NCBI RefSeq assembly: GCF_900119185.1
Contig: NZ_FPJE01000007.1
Span: 124,001 to 188,000, forward strand
Length of the DNA: 64,000 nt
Direction: 5' to 3'
Origin: Sinomicrobium oceani
GTDB lineage: Bacteria; Bacteroidota; Bacteroidia; Flavobacteriales; Flavobacteriaceae
This document shows positions 1 through 8,468 of this stretch, one piece after another; position 1 is the first letter of the stretch, and each line of letters starts with the position of its first letter. The notes under the pieces were generated by a model that was not told the DNA's origin, did not search any database, and saw nothing but the letters and a program-made list of their open reading frames with translations. Both the position numbers and the translations under genes were made by a program.

Positions 1-333
1 ATTCTCATAGATCTTCGTAAAAAGCCGGTATGTACCTCCGTAGAGATCGCCTGTCGCGATCACTTCGTCACCGGGCTTCAGCAGCTTAAGAACAGCATCT
101 ATGGCAGCGAGTCCGCTGCCGAAAGCCATTCCGTACATACCGTTCTCCAGACTGGCAAACGCGTTTTCGAGCGCCGATCGCGTCGGGTTGTGCGTCCTGG
201 AATATTCGAACCCCTTGTGCCCCCCGGGAGTAGTCTGGGCATAGGTTGTGGTCTGGTATATAGGAGGCATTACAGCACCGAAAGCCCTGTCGTGTTCCTG
301 CCCCCCGTGAATTGTCTTGGTATTGAACTTCAT
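1..333 (-). CDS. Cys/Met-metabolism PLP enzyme (cystathionine gamma-synthase/beta-lyase family), 3' end cut off
   Basis: This is the N-terminal 111 residues of a fold-type I PLP enzyme of transsulfuration (cystathionine gamma-synthase, beta-lyase or O-acetylhomoserine sulfhydrylase). It opens with KFNTKTIHGGQEHD and continues through PPIYQTTTYAQ, FEYSRTHNPTRSALE and GSGLAAIDAVL, the standard start of the family, where the YSR and NPT residues help hold PLP and substrate. The ATG lies at 331-333. The rest of the gene, including the catalytic lysine, lies to the left of the window, so the exact reaction cannot be told. A TAnnTTTG element lies about 90 bases upstream. Confidence 0.9.
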   Translation of the reverse strand, partial: MKFNTKTIHGGQEHDRAFGAVMPPIYQTTTYAQTTPGGHKGFEYSRTHNPTRSALENAFASLENGMYGMAFGSGLAAIDAVLKLLKPGDEVIATGDLYGGTYRLFTKIYEN

Positions 334-422
334 TTCACCGTATTTGTTCCGAAAAAATGGTATTGCACTATAAACCTTTGTCATACTGTGTACAACATCC
401 GCCGACTACCTCATATACTATA

Positions 423-430
423 CAAAAGTA
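423..430 (-). promoter_or_regulatory. putative -7 promoter element for the PLP enzyme
   Basis: On the minus strand this reads TACTTTTG, a full match to the Bacteroidetes primary-sigma -7 consensus TAnnTTTG. It would give a leader of about 85 bases. No good -33 TTTG is seen at the usual spacing. Confidence 0.35.
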
Positions 431-586
431 GCATTTACTTTTTCGTATTCATAATAAAGAAGTATCTTTAGCTTATCATTCTCTGCCTTTGCAACACGGA
501 AAACACGGCGCAGAACTTTTATCGCAAACGGGGGATACGGGCACATCACATCAATGTAAACATCTTAATAATTTTAAGCGGACACC

Positions 587-1363
587 ATGAAAATGACAGT
601 GAAAAACATATGGTTCAGAATCGGATTATTATCGGCTTTATTGCTATGGACAGTTACGGGCTGTACCGATAAGGAAGAGCTCTCCTATACTTCCCATAAA
701 ATTGCCACAGATTCCGGAGATTGTGGACAAAACCCCTGTGCCAAGGTAAAAATAAGCTTTCCGATAGCCGAGGCCTCCACAGCCATTGCCAACCAGATCA
801 ACAAAATTATCAACAATAAAATCATAGGATATTTTATCATAGACCCGGATGCCAAAAAAGAAGAGTCCATAGAAAAAGCTGTCGAGAATTTTAAAAGCGA
901 ATATCTCAAAGACAAGAAAATGCAGCCCGATTTTGCTTTTGGCTATGAAGCAGACATCCAGGGGGAAGTACTTTTCAAAGGAGAAAAACTGCACAGCCTG
1001 GCATTTTCCGCATTCATGTATACCGGGGGAGCACACGGATACTCCAGCCTCACCTACCTGAACCTCGATCCTAAAACGGGAAAACGCTATGAGAATTCCG
1101 AATTGTTCTCGGATACCGACGGTTTTAAGAAAATCGCCGAAAAGAAGTTCAGGGAACAAGAAAAAATCCCGGAAGACTCCAATATCAACAGCACCGGGTT
1201 CTGGTTTGAAAACGACACCTACCAGCTTCCGGAAAACATAGGCATCACCAAAGACAATGTCATCCTCCATTACAATGCTTACGATATCAGTTCGTATGCC
1301 GAAGGAGGAAAGACCGTGAAAATCCCGCTGGAAGAAGTGAGGCCGTATCTCGCTATCCTATAG
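587..1363 (+). CDS. lipoprotein with DUF4163/DUF3298-type domain
   Basis: This is a 258-residue predicted lipoprotein. A basic N-terminus and hydrophobic stretch end in a lipobox (LLWTVTGC), so the mature protein should be lipidated. The mature part contains YTGGAHGYSSLTYLNLD, the hallmark of the DUF3298 domain found in RsiV- and PdaC-like proteins, preceded by a DUF4163-like segment. Some relatives bind lysozyme or act on peptidoglycan, but those roles cannot be assigned here. The gene overlaps the 3' end of the convergent DinB gene by 11 bases. Confidence 0.8.
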   Translation: MKMTVKNIWFRIGLLSALLLWTVTGCTDKEELSYTSHKIATDSGDCGQNPCAKVKISFPIAEASTAIANQINKIINNKIIGYFIIDPDAKKEESIEKAVENFKSEYLKDKKMQPDFAFGYEADIQGEVLFKGEKLHSLAFSAFMYTGGAHGYSSLTYLNLDPKTGKRYENSELFSDTDGFKKIAEKKFREQEKIPEDSNINSTGFWFENDTYQLPENIGITKDNVILHYNAYDISSYAEGGKTVKIPLEEVRPYLAIL

Positions 1364-1820
1364 CCCTTTTCAGTGCCAGGATATAACCGAGATGCAACCC
1401 CTCGTGCATCGTATTATAGGCAATAGCCATATCTATATCTGCCAGGGTAACGCCCGTACTGGTCGTGATGCCCTTGTATTGTTTAAAGGCGCCCTTACGA
1501 TAATCCGCTCTTAGTTTTCCTGGGTTTTCCAGAAAAATGGCCCGGAGCTTACGAAAGGTTGTTTCGGTCATCGGGTGCTGCGGATCCGGAGCGGTACCTC
1601 TGATATAGCGGGCAATAATAGCTTCCTCTACATTACATTCCAGTCCCGATAGGCGGTAACAAAGTATTTGCTGCGACACTACGAGATGTGCAAAGTTCCA
1701 CGCTATATTATTATTAAATCCCACGGGGATCGTGTTGAGCTGCTCCAGGGACAACTCCCCGATAACATTTACGAGGATACGCCGGGTCTGTTCCAGAATA
1801 TCGATCTGCTTTTCCTGCAT
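1353..1820 (-). CDS. DinB superfamily protein
   Basis: This 155-residue helical protein belongs to the DinB/YfiT four-helix superfamily, which includes metal-dependent thiol S-transferases of mostly unknown substrate. The two histidine-bearing helices typical of the fold are visible as WNFAHLVVSQ and HEGLHLGYIL; the histidines would bind a divalent metal. I chose the ATG at 1818-1820 over an in-frame TTG at 1836-1838, because a TAnnTTTG element sits exactly on that TTG. The gene is convergent with, and overlaps by 11 bases, the DUF3298 lipoprotein gene. Its function is not known. Confidence 0.8.
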   Translation of the reverse strand: MQEKQIDILEQTRRILVNVIGELSLEQLNTIPVGFNNNIAWNFAHLVVSQQILCYRLSGLECNVEEAIIARYIRGTAPDPQHPMTETTFRKLRAIFLENPGKLRADYRKGAFKQYKGITTSTGVTLADIDMAIAYNTMHEGLHLGYILALKRAIG

Positions 1821-1835
1821 GTTTGAATTTTCGGG

Positions 1836-1843
1836 CAAAGCTA
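1836..1843 (-). promoter_or_regulatory. putative -7 element for the DinB gene
   Basis: The minus strand reads TAGCTTTG, a full match to TAnnTTTG. Transcription would begin around 1829, about 9 bases before the ATG at 1820, which supports that start over the TTG at 1838. It forms a divergent pair with the element at 1891. Confidence 0.4.
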
Positions 1844-1890
1844 CACCATGATCAGGAATTTTGTATAGGATACATTTAAGAAAAGTATGT

Positions 1891-1898
1891 TATTTTTG
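1891..1898 (+). promoter_or_regulatory. putative -7 element for the ArsC-like gene
   Basis: This reads TATTTTTG, a full match to the Bacteroidetes TAnnTTTG consensus. It lies 20 bases before the ATG at 1918, which argues against starting the ArsC-like protein further upstream. Confidence 0.4.
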
Positions 1899-1917
1899 TC
1901 ATAAACCATATATAACG

Positions 1918-2274
1918 ATGAACAAGATCTATCATCTCAGTACATGCGACACCTGCAAGCGCATTATAAAACAGCTTGGGCTTCCCGATAATTTCACTTT
2001 TCAGGACATCAAATCGGAACCTATTACCGTAAAACAGCTCGAAGAAATGAAAAAACTTTCCGGTTCCTATGAAAGTCTTTTCAGCAGAAGGGCTAAACTG
2101 TACAAAGAGCGAAACCTGGCCGAAGAGGACCTGGCCGAAGAAGATTATAAGGGGTTTATACTCGAGCACTACACCTTCCTGAAGCGTCCTGTGATTATTA
2201 CCGGAGGAAAGATATTTATCGGGAACAGTAAAAAAACCGTAGAGGCTGCCGCAGCGGCCATAGCCGGATCGTAA
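1918..2274 (+). CDS. ArsC/Spx-family thioredoxin-fold protein
   Basis: This 118-residue protein belongs to the ArsC/Spx/YffB family (COG1393). It begins MNKIYHLSTCDTCKRI, with the CxxC of Spx-like and glutathione- or thioredoxin-coupled members at residues 10-13, and has the RRAKLYKE and KRPVI segments typical of the fold, where the RP pair stabilises the active site. Arsenate reduction is not demonstrated; many of these proteins are annotated as arsenate reductase without evidence, and no ars genes are nearby. The reading frame is open further upstream, but the ATG at 1918 gives the expected N-terminus and sits after the promoter-like element. Confidence 0.85.
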   Translation: MNKIYHLSTCDTCKRIIKQLGLPDNFTFQDIKSEPITVKQLEEMKKLSGSYESLFSRRAKLYKERNLAEEDLAEEDYKGFILEHYTFLKRPVIITGGKIFIGNSKKTVEAAAAAIAGS

Positions 2275-2298
2275 CAGGAACCATAGCTAAAAAAACAA

Positions 2299-2340
2299 AT
2301 CGGGATTCCCGGTAGTCTGACGACCAAAGGGAATCCCGAT
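2299..2340 (-). terminator. terminator for the sucA-sucB transcript
   Basis: A perfect 12-bp inverted repeat (ATCGGGATTCCC at 2299-2310 and its complement at 2329-2340) with an 18-base loop lies between the convergent ArsC-like gene and sucB. On the minus strand it is followed by TTTGTTTTTTT, so it fits rho-independent termination of the suc transcript. There is no T-run on the plus side. Confidence 0.75.
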
Positions 2341-2369
2341 CTTAAAAAAAGTCTTCGCCTAAAATATTT

Positions 2370-3608
2370 CTATAATTCCAATGCCTTTTTAGCATTGCCG
2401 TCCATCAACAGTTCTTCCGGGCTTTCCAACGCTTCTTTGATGGCTACCAGGAAACCTACGGACTCCCGTCCGTCGATGATCCTGTGATCATAGGACAGTG
2501 CCAGGTACATCATGGGATGTATTTCTACTTTCCCGTCTACCGCTATAGGACGCTCTATAATGTTGTGCATGCCGAGAATTCCGGATTGCGGAGGATTGAT
2601 GATCGGTGTAGACAACATACTTCCGAAGACTCCTCCGTTGGATATCGTAAAGGTTCCTCCGGTCATTTCATCTACGGTGATCTGTCCGTCACGAGCCCTT
2701 ATGGCCAAGCGTTTGATCTCTGCTTCCACGCCCCTGAAACTCAGGTTTTCTGCATTTCGAACCACGGGAACCATAAGTCCCTTAGGACCGGATACCGCCA
2801 CGGATATATCACAGAAATCGTATGATATTTTATAATCTCCGTCAATCATGGAGTTCACGTCAGGATACTGCTGTAATGCACGCACCACGGCCTTGGTAAA
2901 GAAACTCATGAAACCGAGTCCTACACCATGTCTGGACTTGAACTCTTCTTTATACTGGTTTCTGAGCTTAAAGATCGGCGTCATATTCACTTCGTTAAAC
3001 GTCGTGAGCATTGCCGTTTCGTTCTTCGCGGAGACCAGTCGTTCAGCTACTTTTCTGCGGAGCATGGACAGTTTTTTACGTTCCTGCCCCCTGCTTCCCG
3101 GACCGGGAGTACCCATAGACGGTGTTGCTTTTACCGCATCGTCTTTGGTTATACGTCCGTCTTTTCCGGTGCCTTTGACCTCGTTTGCGGAAACACCTTT
3201 TTCCTCGAGTATTTTCTTCGCTGCCGGAGAAGCTGTTCCGGAAGCATACGTTTCCTTTTTCTGAGGCTGTTCTTGTTTAGCCTCTTCTTTAGGAGCTTCT
3301 TTCTTTTCTTCTTCTGGCGCTTCTTTTTTCTTTTCCTCTTTTTTAGCCGAAGCATCCCCGTCGGGCTTGGCTGCACCTGTGTCTATAAGACACACGACTT
3401 CACCTACGGCAACCGCATCACCTTCTTCCGCTTTCAGCGTAATGATACCGCTTGCTTCCGCAGGTAGTTCCAGGGTGGCTTTATCCGAATCCACTTCTGC
3501 AATAGCCTGGTCTTTCTCTACATAATCTCCGTCAGAAACCAACCATTCGGCTATTTCTACTTCTGTTATAGATTCCCCCGGCGAAGGAACTTTCATTTCT
3601 AAAATCAT
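2370..3608 (-). CDS. sucB: dihydrolipoamide succinyltransferase (E2 of 2-oxoglutarate dehydrogenase)
   Basis: This is the 412-residue E2 core subunit of the 2-oxoglutarate dehydrogenase complex, which transfers the succinyl group from lipoamide to CoA in the TCA cycle. An N-terminal lipoyl domain carries the lipoylated lysine in [11 protein letters not shown] (about residues 37-47). A strongly charged Lys/Glu linker follows, then a peripheral-subunit-binding domain ([13 protein letters not shown] to GRITKDDA). The C-terminal acyltransferase domain ends with the catalytic SYDHRIIDG motif. Its place just downstream of sucA (84-base gap, same strand) makes it the E2 for 2-oxoglutarate rather than pyruvate. 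The linker is Lys/Glu-rich rather than the more common Ala/Pro-rich type. Confidence 0.95.
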   Translation of the reverse strand: MILEMKVPSPGESITEVEIAEWLVSDGDYVEKDQAIAEVDSDKATLELPAEASGIITLKAEEGDAVAVGEVVCLIDTGAAKPDGDASAKKEEKKKEAPEEEKKEAPKEEAKQEQPQKKETYASGTASPAAKKILEEKGVSANEVKGTGKDGRITKDDAVKATPSMGTPGPGSRGQERKKLSMLRRKVAERLVSAKNETAMLTTFNEVNMTPIFKLRNQYKEEFKSRHGVGLGFMSFFTKAVVRALQQYPDVNSMIDGDYKISYDFCDISVAVSGPKGLMVPVVRNAENLSFRGVEAEIKRLAIRARDGQITVDEMTGGTFTISNGGVFGSMLSTPIINPPQSGILGMHNIIERPIAVDGKVEIHPMMYLALSYDHRIIDGRESVGFLVAIKEALESPEELLMDGNAKKALEL

Positions 3609-3692
3609 TGTTCTATAATTTTATTTGCGTATTCTTGGTTTATCTGCATTGCCCGGCAGGATACGATATCGGCCTTCCCGAACAGCACTTTT

Positions 3693-6536
3693 TTAATGTC
3701 CGTAACTATTTTTCGCCCGGAAATCCCGGATGTTGTTATCCTTACTCTCATCGAAAACATAGGTTATTACTTCCTGATGTCTTTTCCTGGACCTTACGGC
3801 ACTTCCTGCCGCCGGTGAAGAGTAAAATCTTCTGGAACAAACCCGGAAACTCCTCGCTTCTTCCAGGTGCATCAACAAGTGACTCCAGGCTCCCATATTG
3901 CGGGGTTCTTCCTGTGCCCAGACAATATCTTCGGCATTTTTATATGTACTGATAACTTTTTTGATCTCATCGGAAGGTACAGGGAATAACTGCTCCAGTC
4001 GCACCAGGGCCACATCTTTTTCCCTTCCTTTTTCTTCGCGGGCCTCCAGCAGGTCGTAATAGAATTTGCCGGTACAGAAAACCAGTGTTTTTACCTCATC
4101 CGCTTTCACTCCCGTATCATCTATCACAGGCCTGAACGATCCGCTGACCAGTTCTTCCACACTGGAAACCGCCTTCGGATGACGCAACAGGCTTTTTGGT
4201 GTAAATACAATCAAGGGCTTCCTGAAGTCTACCTTCATCTGTCTTCGCAACAGGTGATAAAAGTTGGCCGGGGTCGTACAGTCCGCCACATACATATTAT
4301 CCTTGGCACAAAGTTGCAGGTACCGCTCCATACGGGCGGAGGAGTGCTCTGCTCCCTGACCTTCATAACCGTGAGGCAATAACATCACCAGGCCGTTCTG
4401 TATCTTCCACTTATCTTCGGCTGCCGATACATACTGATCGATCATGATCTGGGCTCCGTTACTGAAGTCTCCGAACTGTGCCTCCCAGATGGTCAGTGTT
4501 TTCGGGCTTGCCATGGCGTATCCGTAGTCAAAGCCTACAACTCCGTATTCCGAGAGCAGGGAGTTGAAAGCATAGAAATTACCCTGTTTTTCATTGAGCT
4601 GGTTCAGCAATACCACCTCTTCCTCGCTGTCTTCTACTTTCAGGACCGCATGACGGTGCGAGAACGTTCCGCGTTCTACATCCTGTCCGCTCAACCGCAC
4701 ATTATAACCTTCATCGAGGAGTGTTCCGTAGGCGAGCAATTCGCCCATAGCCCAGTCGAGGGTGTCGGTCTCAAAGAACATTTTGTGGCGGTCACCTATC
4801 AGTCTTTCGATCTTACGAAGGAATTTTTTGTCTTCCGGAAGCCTGGTAATAACTTCTGCAATTCTGGTAAGTTTGTCTTTGGGATACCCGGTTTCTACCG
4901 GTTTCAGCATTACATCTTCCCTGACCAGTTCATACCCTTTCCATTCATCCTGCATAAAAGGAGTGATACGGGTCGTGCTTTCTTTTCGGGAATCTTCCAG
5001 TTCCTCTTCCAACAGTGTTTTATACCTGCTTTCCAGCTCACTGACATAATCCTCATTGATAACCCCTTCTTTGATAAGCTTCTCCGCATAGATATCGCGT
5101 GCATTGTTATGCTTGGCAATAGCTTTATACAGTTTGGGCTGTGTAAATCTGGGCTCATCTCCTTCGTTATGGCCGTATTTACGGTATCCCAGCAAATCTA
5201 TAAACACGTCTCTTTCGAATGTCATACGGAAGTCGAGCGCAAACAAAGCCGCATGCACCACCGCTTCCACATCATCCGCATTGACATGAAGCACCGGCGA
5301 CAGGGTTACTTTCCCCACATCGGTACAATAGATAGACGACCGGGCATCGAGATAGTTTGTCGTAAATCCGATCTGGTTGTTCACCACCATATGTATGGTG
5401 CCCCCTGTCTTATAACCGTCCAGTTTGGCCATCTGTACTACTTCATAAACTATGCCCTGTCCGGCAATAGCCGCATCTCCGTGTACTACGATAGGAAGTA
5501 CTTTAGAGAAGTCGTCTTCGTAATGGTTGTCCTGTTTGGCACGGGTTATACCTTCTACTACGGCCCCGACAGTCTCCAGGTGAGACGGATTGGGAGCAAT
5601 GTTCATTCTTATCTCCTTGCCCGTTTTGGTCTCCCGTTCGGAAGTCCAGCCCAGGTGATATTTCACATCCCCGTCAAACGCCGGGATCTCATAGTCTTTT
5701 CCGTCAAATTCACTGAATATATCCTTGGCTGATTTCCCGAAGATATTGGTCAGCACATTGAGGCGTCCGCGGTGAGCCATTCCCATGACAAACTGCTTAA
5801 CACCGAGCTCCGCCGCTTTGTCGACTATAGCATCGAGAGCAGGGATAAGAGATTCTCCTCCTTCGAGGGAAAACCGTTTCTGTCCTACGTATTTGGTATG
5901 AAGAAAACTCTCAAATGATATGGCATCATTCAACCTGCTCAGGATATGTTTCTTTTCCTCGGCAGAATACGAAGGATGATTGTCGTTGATATTGAGTTTA
6001 TTCTGAATCCATTGTACTTCTTCGGGCTGTCGGATATACATATATTCCACACCGATAGAATCGCAATAGATCGCTCTGAGGTGATCGATGATCTCCCGTA
6101 ATGTCTTGGTTCCTATACCGAGGATCTCCCCGGCCTTGAACGCTACATCCATGTCTGCATCCGTAAGACCGAAATTCTCCTTTTCGAGGGTAGGAGCATA
6201 TTGCCTCCTTTCCCGGACAGGGTTGGTCCTGGTAAACAAATGACCCCGTGTACGGTAAGCATCGATAAGCTCAACCACACGGAATTCCTTCACCACAATT
6301 TCCGGCACTTCTGCTTTACCGGAAGTTCCGGTAGAAGAAGTGATGTCCGAAACGGTTACATCACTACCATTGGAAGTAACAAAGTCGTCCGGTGCAACGC
6401 TTTCTACTCCAAAATCGAATCCCTGAAAAAAAGCCCTCCAGCTCGGTTCTATGCTGTCGGGATTTTGTAAATACTGATCGTACAGGTCTGCAAAAAATGC
6501 TGTATGCGCCGCATTCAAAAAAGAATACTTATCCAT
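3693..6536 (-). CDS. sucA: 2-oxoglutarate dehydrogenase E1 component
   Basis: This 947-residue thiamine-diphosphate enzyme decarboxylates 2-oxoglutarate and succinylates the lipoyl group of SucB. The N-terminus has the E1o signature FFADLYDQYLQNPDSIEPSW. Later come GMAHRGRLNVL, HGDAAIAGQG (ThDP/Mg region), RKYGHNEGDEP, and near the end RRFYSSPAAGS. Its length is close to the family's usual 900-950. I chose the ATG at 6534-6536 because it gives the MDKYSFLNAAH start; the frame is open 14 codons further up, but a -7-like element lies there. sucA and sucB form one operon ending at the hairpin at 2299-2340. Confidence 0.96.
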   Translation of the reverse strand: MDKYSFLNAAHTAFFADLYDQYLQNPDSIEPSWRAFFQGFDFGVESVAPDDFVTSNGSDVTVSDITSSTGTSGKAEVPEIVVKEFRVVELIDAYRTRGHLFTRTNPVRERRQYAPTLEKENFGLTDADMDVAFKAGEILGIGTKTLREIIDHLRAIYCDSIGVEYMYIRQPEEVQWIQNKLNINDNHPSYSAEEKKHILSRLNDAISFESFLHTKYVGQKRFSLEGGESLIPALDAIVDKAAELGVKQFVMGMAHRGRLNVLTNIFGKSAKDIFSEFDGKDYEIPAFDGDVKYHLGWTSERETKTGKEIRMNIAPNPSHLETVGAVVEGITRAKQDNHYEDDFSKVLPIVVHGDAAIAGQGIVYEVVQMAKLDGYKTGGTIHMVVNNQIGFTTNYLDARSSIYCTDVGKVTLSPVLHVNADDVEAVVHAALFALDFRMTFERDVFIDLLGYRKYGHNEGDEPRFTQPKLYKAIAKHNNARDIYAEKLIKEGVINEDYVSELESRYKTLLEEELEDSRKESTTRITPFMQDEWKGYELVREDVMLKPVETGYPKDKLTRIAEVITRLPEDKKFLRKIERLIGDRHKMFFETDTLDWAMGELLAYGTLLDEGYNVRLSGQDVERGTFSHRHAVLKVEDSEEEVVLLNQLNEKQGNFYAFNSLLSEYGVVGFDYGYAMASPKTLTIWEAQFGDFSNGAQIMIDQYVSAAEDKWKIQNGLVMLLPHGYEGQGAEHSSARMERYLQLCAKDNMYVADCTTPANFYHLLRRQMKVDFRKPLIVFTPKSLLRHPKAVSSVEELVSGSFRPVIDDTGVKADEVKTLVFCTGKFYYDLLEAREEKGREKDVALVRLEQLFPVPSDEIKKVISTYKNAEDIVWAQEEPRNMGAWSHLLMHLEEARSFRVCSRRFYSSPAAGSAVRSRKRHQEVITYVFDESKDNNIRDFRAKNSYGH

Positions 6537-6575
6537 ATTATCTTTTTCAACTGTCTCGTTATGACAAATTTTTTT

Positions 6576-6583
6576 CAAAAGTA
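6576..6583 (-). promoter_or_regulatory. putative -7 element for sucA-sucB
   Basis: The minus strand reads TACTTTTG, a full match to TAnnTTTG, 40 bases upstream of the sucA ATG. A TTTA 22 bases further up is a weak -33 candidate. Confidence 0.4.
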
Positions 6584-6758
6584 CAATATTTCAAATACAT
6601 GGTGTTAAAGTTTTGATACATTTATAGATGCTATTAGCAAGATTTTAACAAGTCATAACGAAAACACAAGCGGCCTAACTATATCCCCTTGTTTTGTGGC
6701 ATTCCTGCATTGCCGGATTGTCTGTAATCCTGATCGTAAAGACAGAAAAACAAACACC

Positions 6759-7076
6759 TTATCTCCTGTTTTTGAACCAGACTTTCTGCCACTCCCGCTT
6801 CAGGATAAGAAACGACACTTCCGCCGATATTTCCACCGTGTCCGCCACCTGTATCGCTCTGACCTCTGTCTCGGGAACATCAATGATATAAAGCAGGTTC
6901 AGGTAATCGTTAAAACGATCTCTCATGAGCAGAAATATCGCTTCGTGCAGTATTCCTACAAGTTTTTCGGGCATCATCTCCAGCTCCAGTTCTATATGGA
7001 TATTCGCGGACGAAAAATCCTTCTGCAACTGCATCACCAGCTTCGCCCATAATTTTTCCCTGACCGCAATATCCAT
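6759..7076 (-). CDS. small conserved hypothetical protein
   Basis: This is a 105-residue soluble protein with no signal peptide or membrane segment. Its C-terminus, VSFLILKREWQKVWFKNRR, and overall character resemble a small uncharacterised protein I associate with Flavobacteriia, but I do not know a function. The segment IHIELELEMMPEKLVGIL is rich in acidic and aliphatic residues. I use the ATG at 7074-7076; an in-frame TTG 11 codons upstream is less likely. It is on the same strand as galE upstream and sucA downstream, but more than 200 bases from either, so probably transcribed alone. Confidence 0.7.
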   Translation of the reverse strand: MDIAVREKLWAKLVMQLQKDFSSANIHIELELEMMPEKLVGILHEAIFLLMRDRFNDYLNLLYIIDVPETEVRAIQVADTVEISAEVSFLILKREWQKVWFKNRR

Positions 7077-7415
7077 CAGGGACTCCGTATCCTTTACCTG
7101 TGGTACCAAAACATTCTATTTACCTGTTCATCACTTAGCAAAACAGCAAATACTGTTATGCATCCTCTAATTCATCCGGTATCTTCATACCTGTAAAACA
7201 GTCTTTCCTATATCGCGAAAATCAAGTTTTGCAACATCCCTGCTGCAAAGCCATCTTTTCATTGTAGTTCCTATCAGGCCTGTTCATTACAAAAACGCAA
7301 AACAGCCCCTTTCAGGAAAATCCCGCACAGGACTGTTTTTAATGATGATCTGTTTACACCCATGTATCCAAACTACGGCAACATATACAATGGTCTGTAT
7401 TTTTCGATCCGGATT
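7077..7415. other. intergenic, 339 bases, no gene seen
   Basis: No convincing coding region is seen on either strand. The only structure noted is the hairpin at 7299-7339 next to the galE end. Confidence 0.6.
7299..7339 (-). terminator. possible terminator after galE
   Basis: AAAACAG at 7299-7305 pairs with CTGTTTT at 7333-7339. On the minus strand the right arm runs into TTTTGCGTTTTTG. It lies 77 bases past the galE stop. The stem is short and the loop long, so this is tentative. Confidence 0.45.
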
Positions 7416-8444
7416 TTAGCTTCTGATCTTCTTTTCCCAGGCCCAGGCAGAGCGCATCGCTTCATCGAGCGTAGATTTAGCCTCCCATCCCAACTCCCTG
7501 TTGGCCTTGGTCGTATCGGCATAAGCTGCCGTAATATCGCCAGGTCTGCGATCTACTATTTTGTAATGGAGTTTTTCCCCCGAAACACTTTCAAAACTCT
7601 TAATAACTTCCAGTACGGAGCTTCCCGTTCCGGTACCTACGTTAAACACTTCGTAGTTTTCCTTATTATCGCCATGCAAAAGCCGTTGTAAGGCCACAAC
7701 ATGTGCCTTGGCCAGGTCTACAACGTGGATATAATCGCGTATCCCGGTACCATCCGGGGTCGGGTAATCTCCTCCGAAAACGGAGAGTTCCTTCCGGACT
7801 CCGGCGCCGGTCTGTGTTATAAAAGGGACCAGGTTTTGCGGCACCCCCAGAGGCAGTTCCCCGATTTCTACGGTAGGGTGCGCTCCGATAGGATTAAAAT
7901 AACGCAGCGAAATCGCTTTAAGTCCGTGATGCACATTACAGGTATCCGCAATGATCTCTTCTCCTATCTGTTTGGTATTGCCGTAAGGCGATTCAGCTTT
8001 TTTCACCGGGGCACTCTCCGTAATCGGCAACTCATCGGCCTGCCCGTACACCGTACAGGAAGAACTGAAAATAAAACAGGACTCTCCTTTATCGCGGAGT
8101 TCCTGAAGTATATAAATAAGCGTATTGATATTGTTCTCGTAATACAACAAAGGCTGTTCCACACTTTCCCCCACAGCTTTCGATGCTGCAAAATGAATAA
8201 CCCCCGAAACATCCGGATGATTGGCAAAAAAAGCACTCACCGCTGCTTTGTCCCGCAGATCCATCTTTTCAAAAGCGGGTGTTTTGCCGGTTATACGTGT
8301 TATACCTTCCAGAACTTCCAGGGAGGAGTTGGAAAGGTTGTCTATAATAACAACTTCAAATCCTTCGTGCTGTAATTCCACTACGGTATGGGAACCTATA
8401 AATCCCAGCCCCCCGGTAACCAGTATTTTTTTCTTTTCTGCCAT
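7416..8444 (-). CDS. galE: UDP-glucose 4-epimerase
   Basis: This 342-residue extended short-chain dehydrogenase interconverts UDP-glucose and UDP-galactose with bound NAD. The Rossmann motif TGGLGFIGSH is at residues 10-19. The catalytic set is Ser in SSSCTVYG (about 127-129), Tyr154 and Lys158 in SPYGNTK. The segment RYFNPIGAHP is typical of GalE and NVGTGTGSSVLEV of the C-terminal part. It starts 24 bases after the DegT aminotransferase gene and is probably cotranscribed with it, which suggests both supply nucleotide sugars for surface glycans. Confidence 0.95.
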   Translation of the reverse strand: MAEKKKILVTGGLGFIGSHTVVELQHEGFEVVIIDNLSNSSLEVLEGITRITGKTPAFEKMDLRDKAAVSAFFANHPDVSGVIHFAASKAVGESVEQPLLYYENNINTLIYILQELRDKGESCFIFSSSCTVYGQADELPITESAPVKKAESPYGNTKQIGEEIIADTCNVHHGLKAISLRYFNPIGAHPTVEIGELPLGVPQNLVPFITQTGAGVRKELSVFGGDYPTPDGTGIRDYIHVVDLAKAHVVALQRLLHGDNKENYEVFNVGTGTGSSVLEVIKSFESVSGEKLHYKIVDRRPGDITAAYADTTKANRELGWEAKSTLDEAMRSAWAWEKKIRS

Positions 8445-8468
8445 TTTTCAAGTAGCCCCTACGGGTAT

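Noticed and set aside
4650-5732. 360-codon open frame opposite sucA
   Set aside because: It is antisense to the clear SucA coding region and has no recognisable motif.
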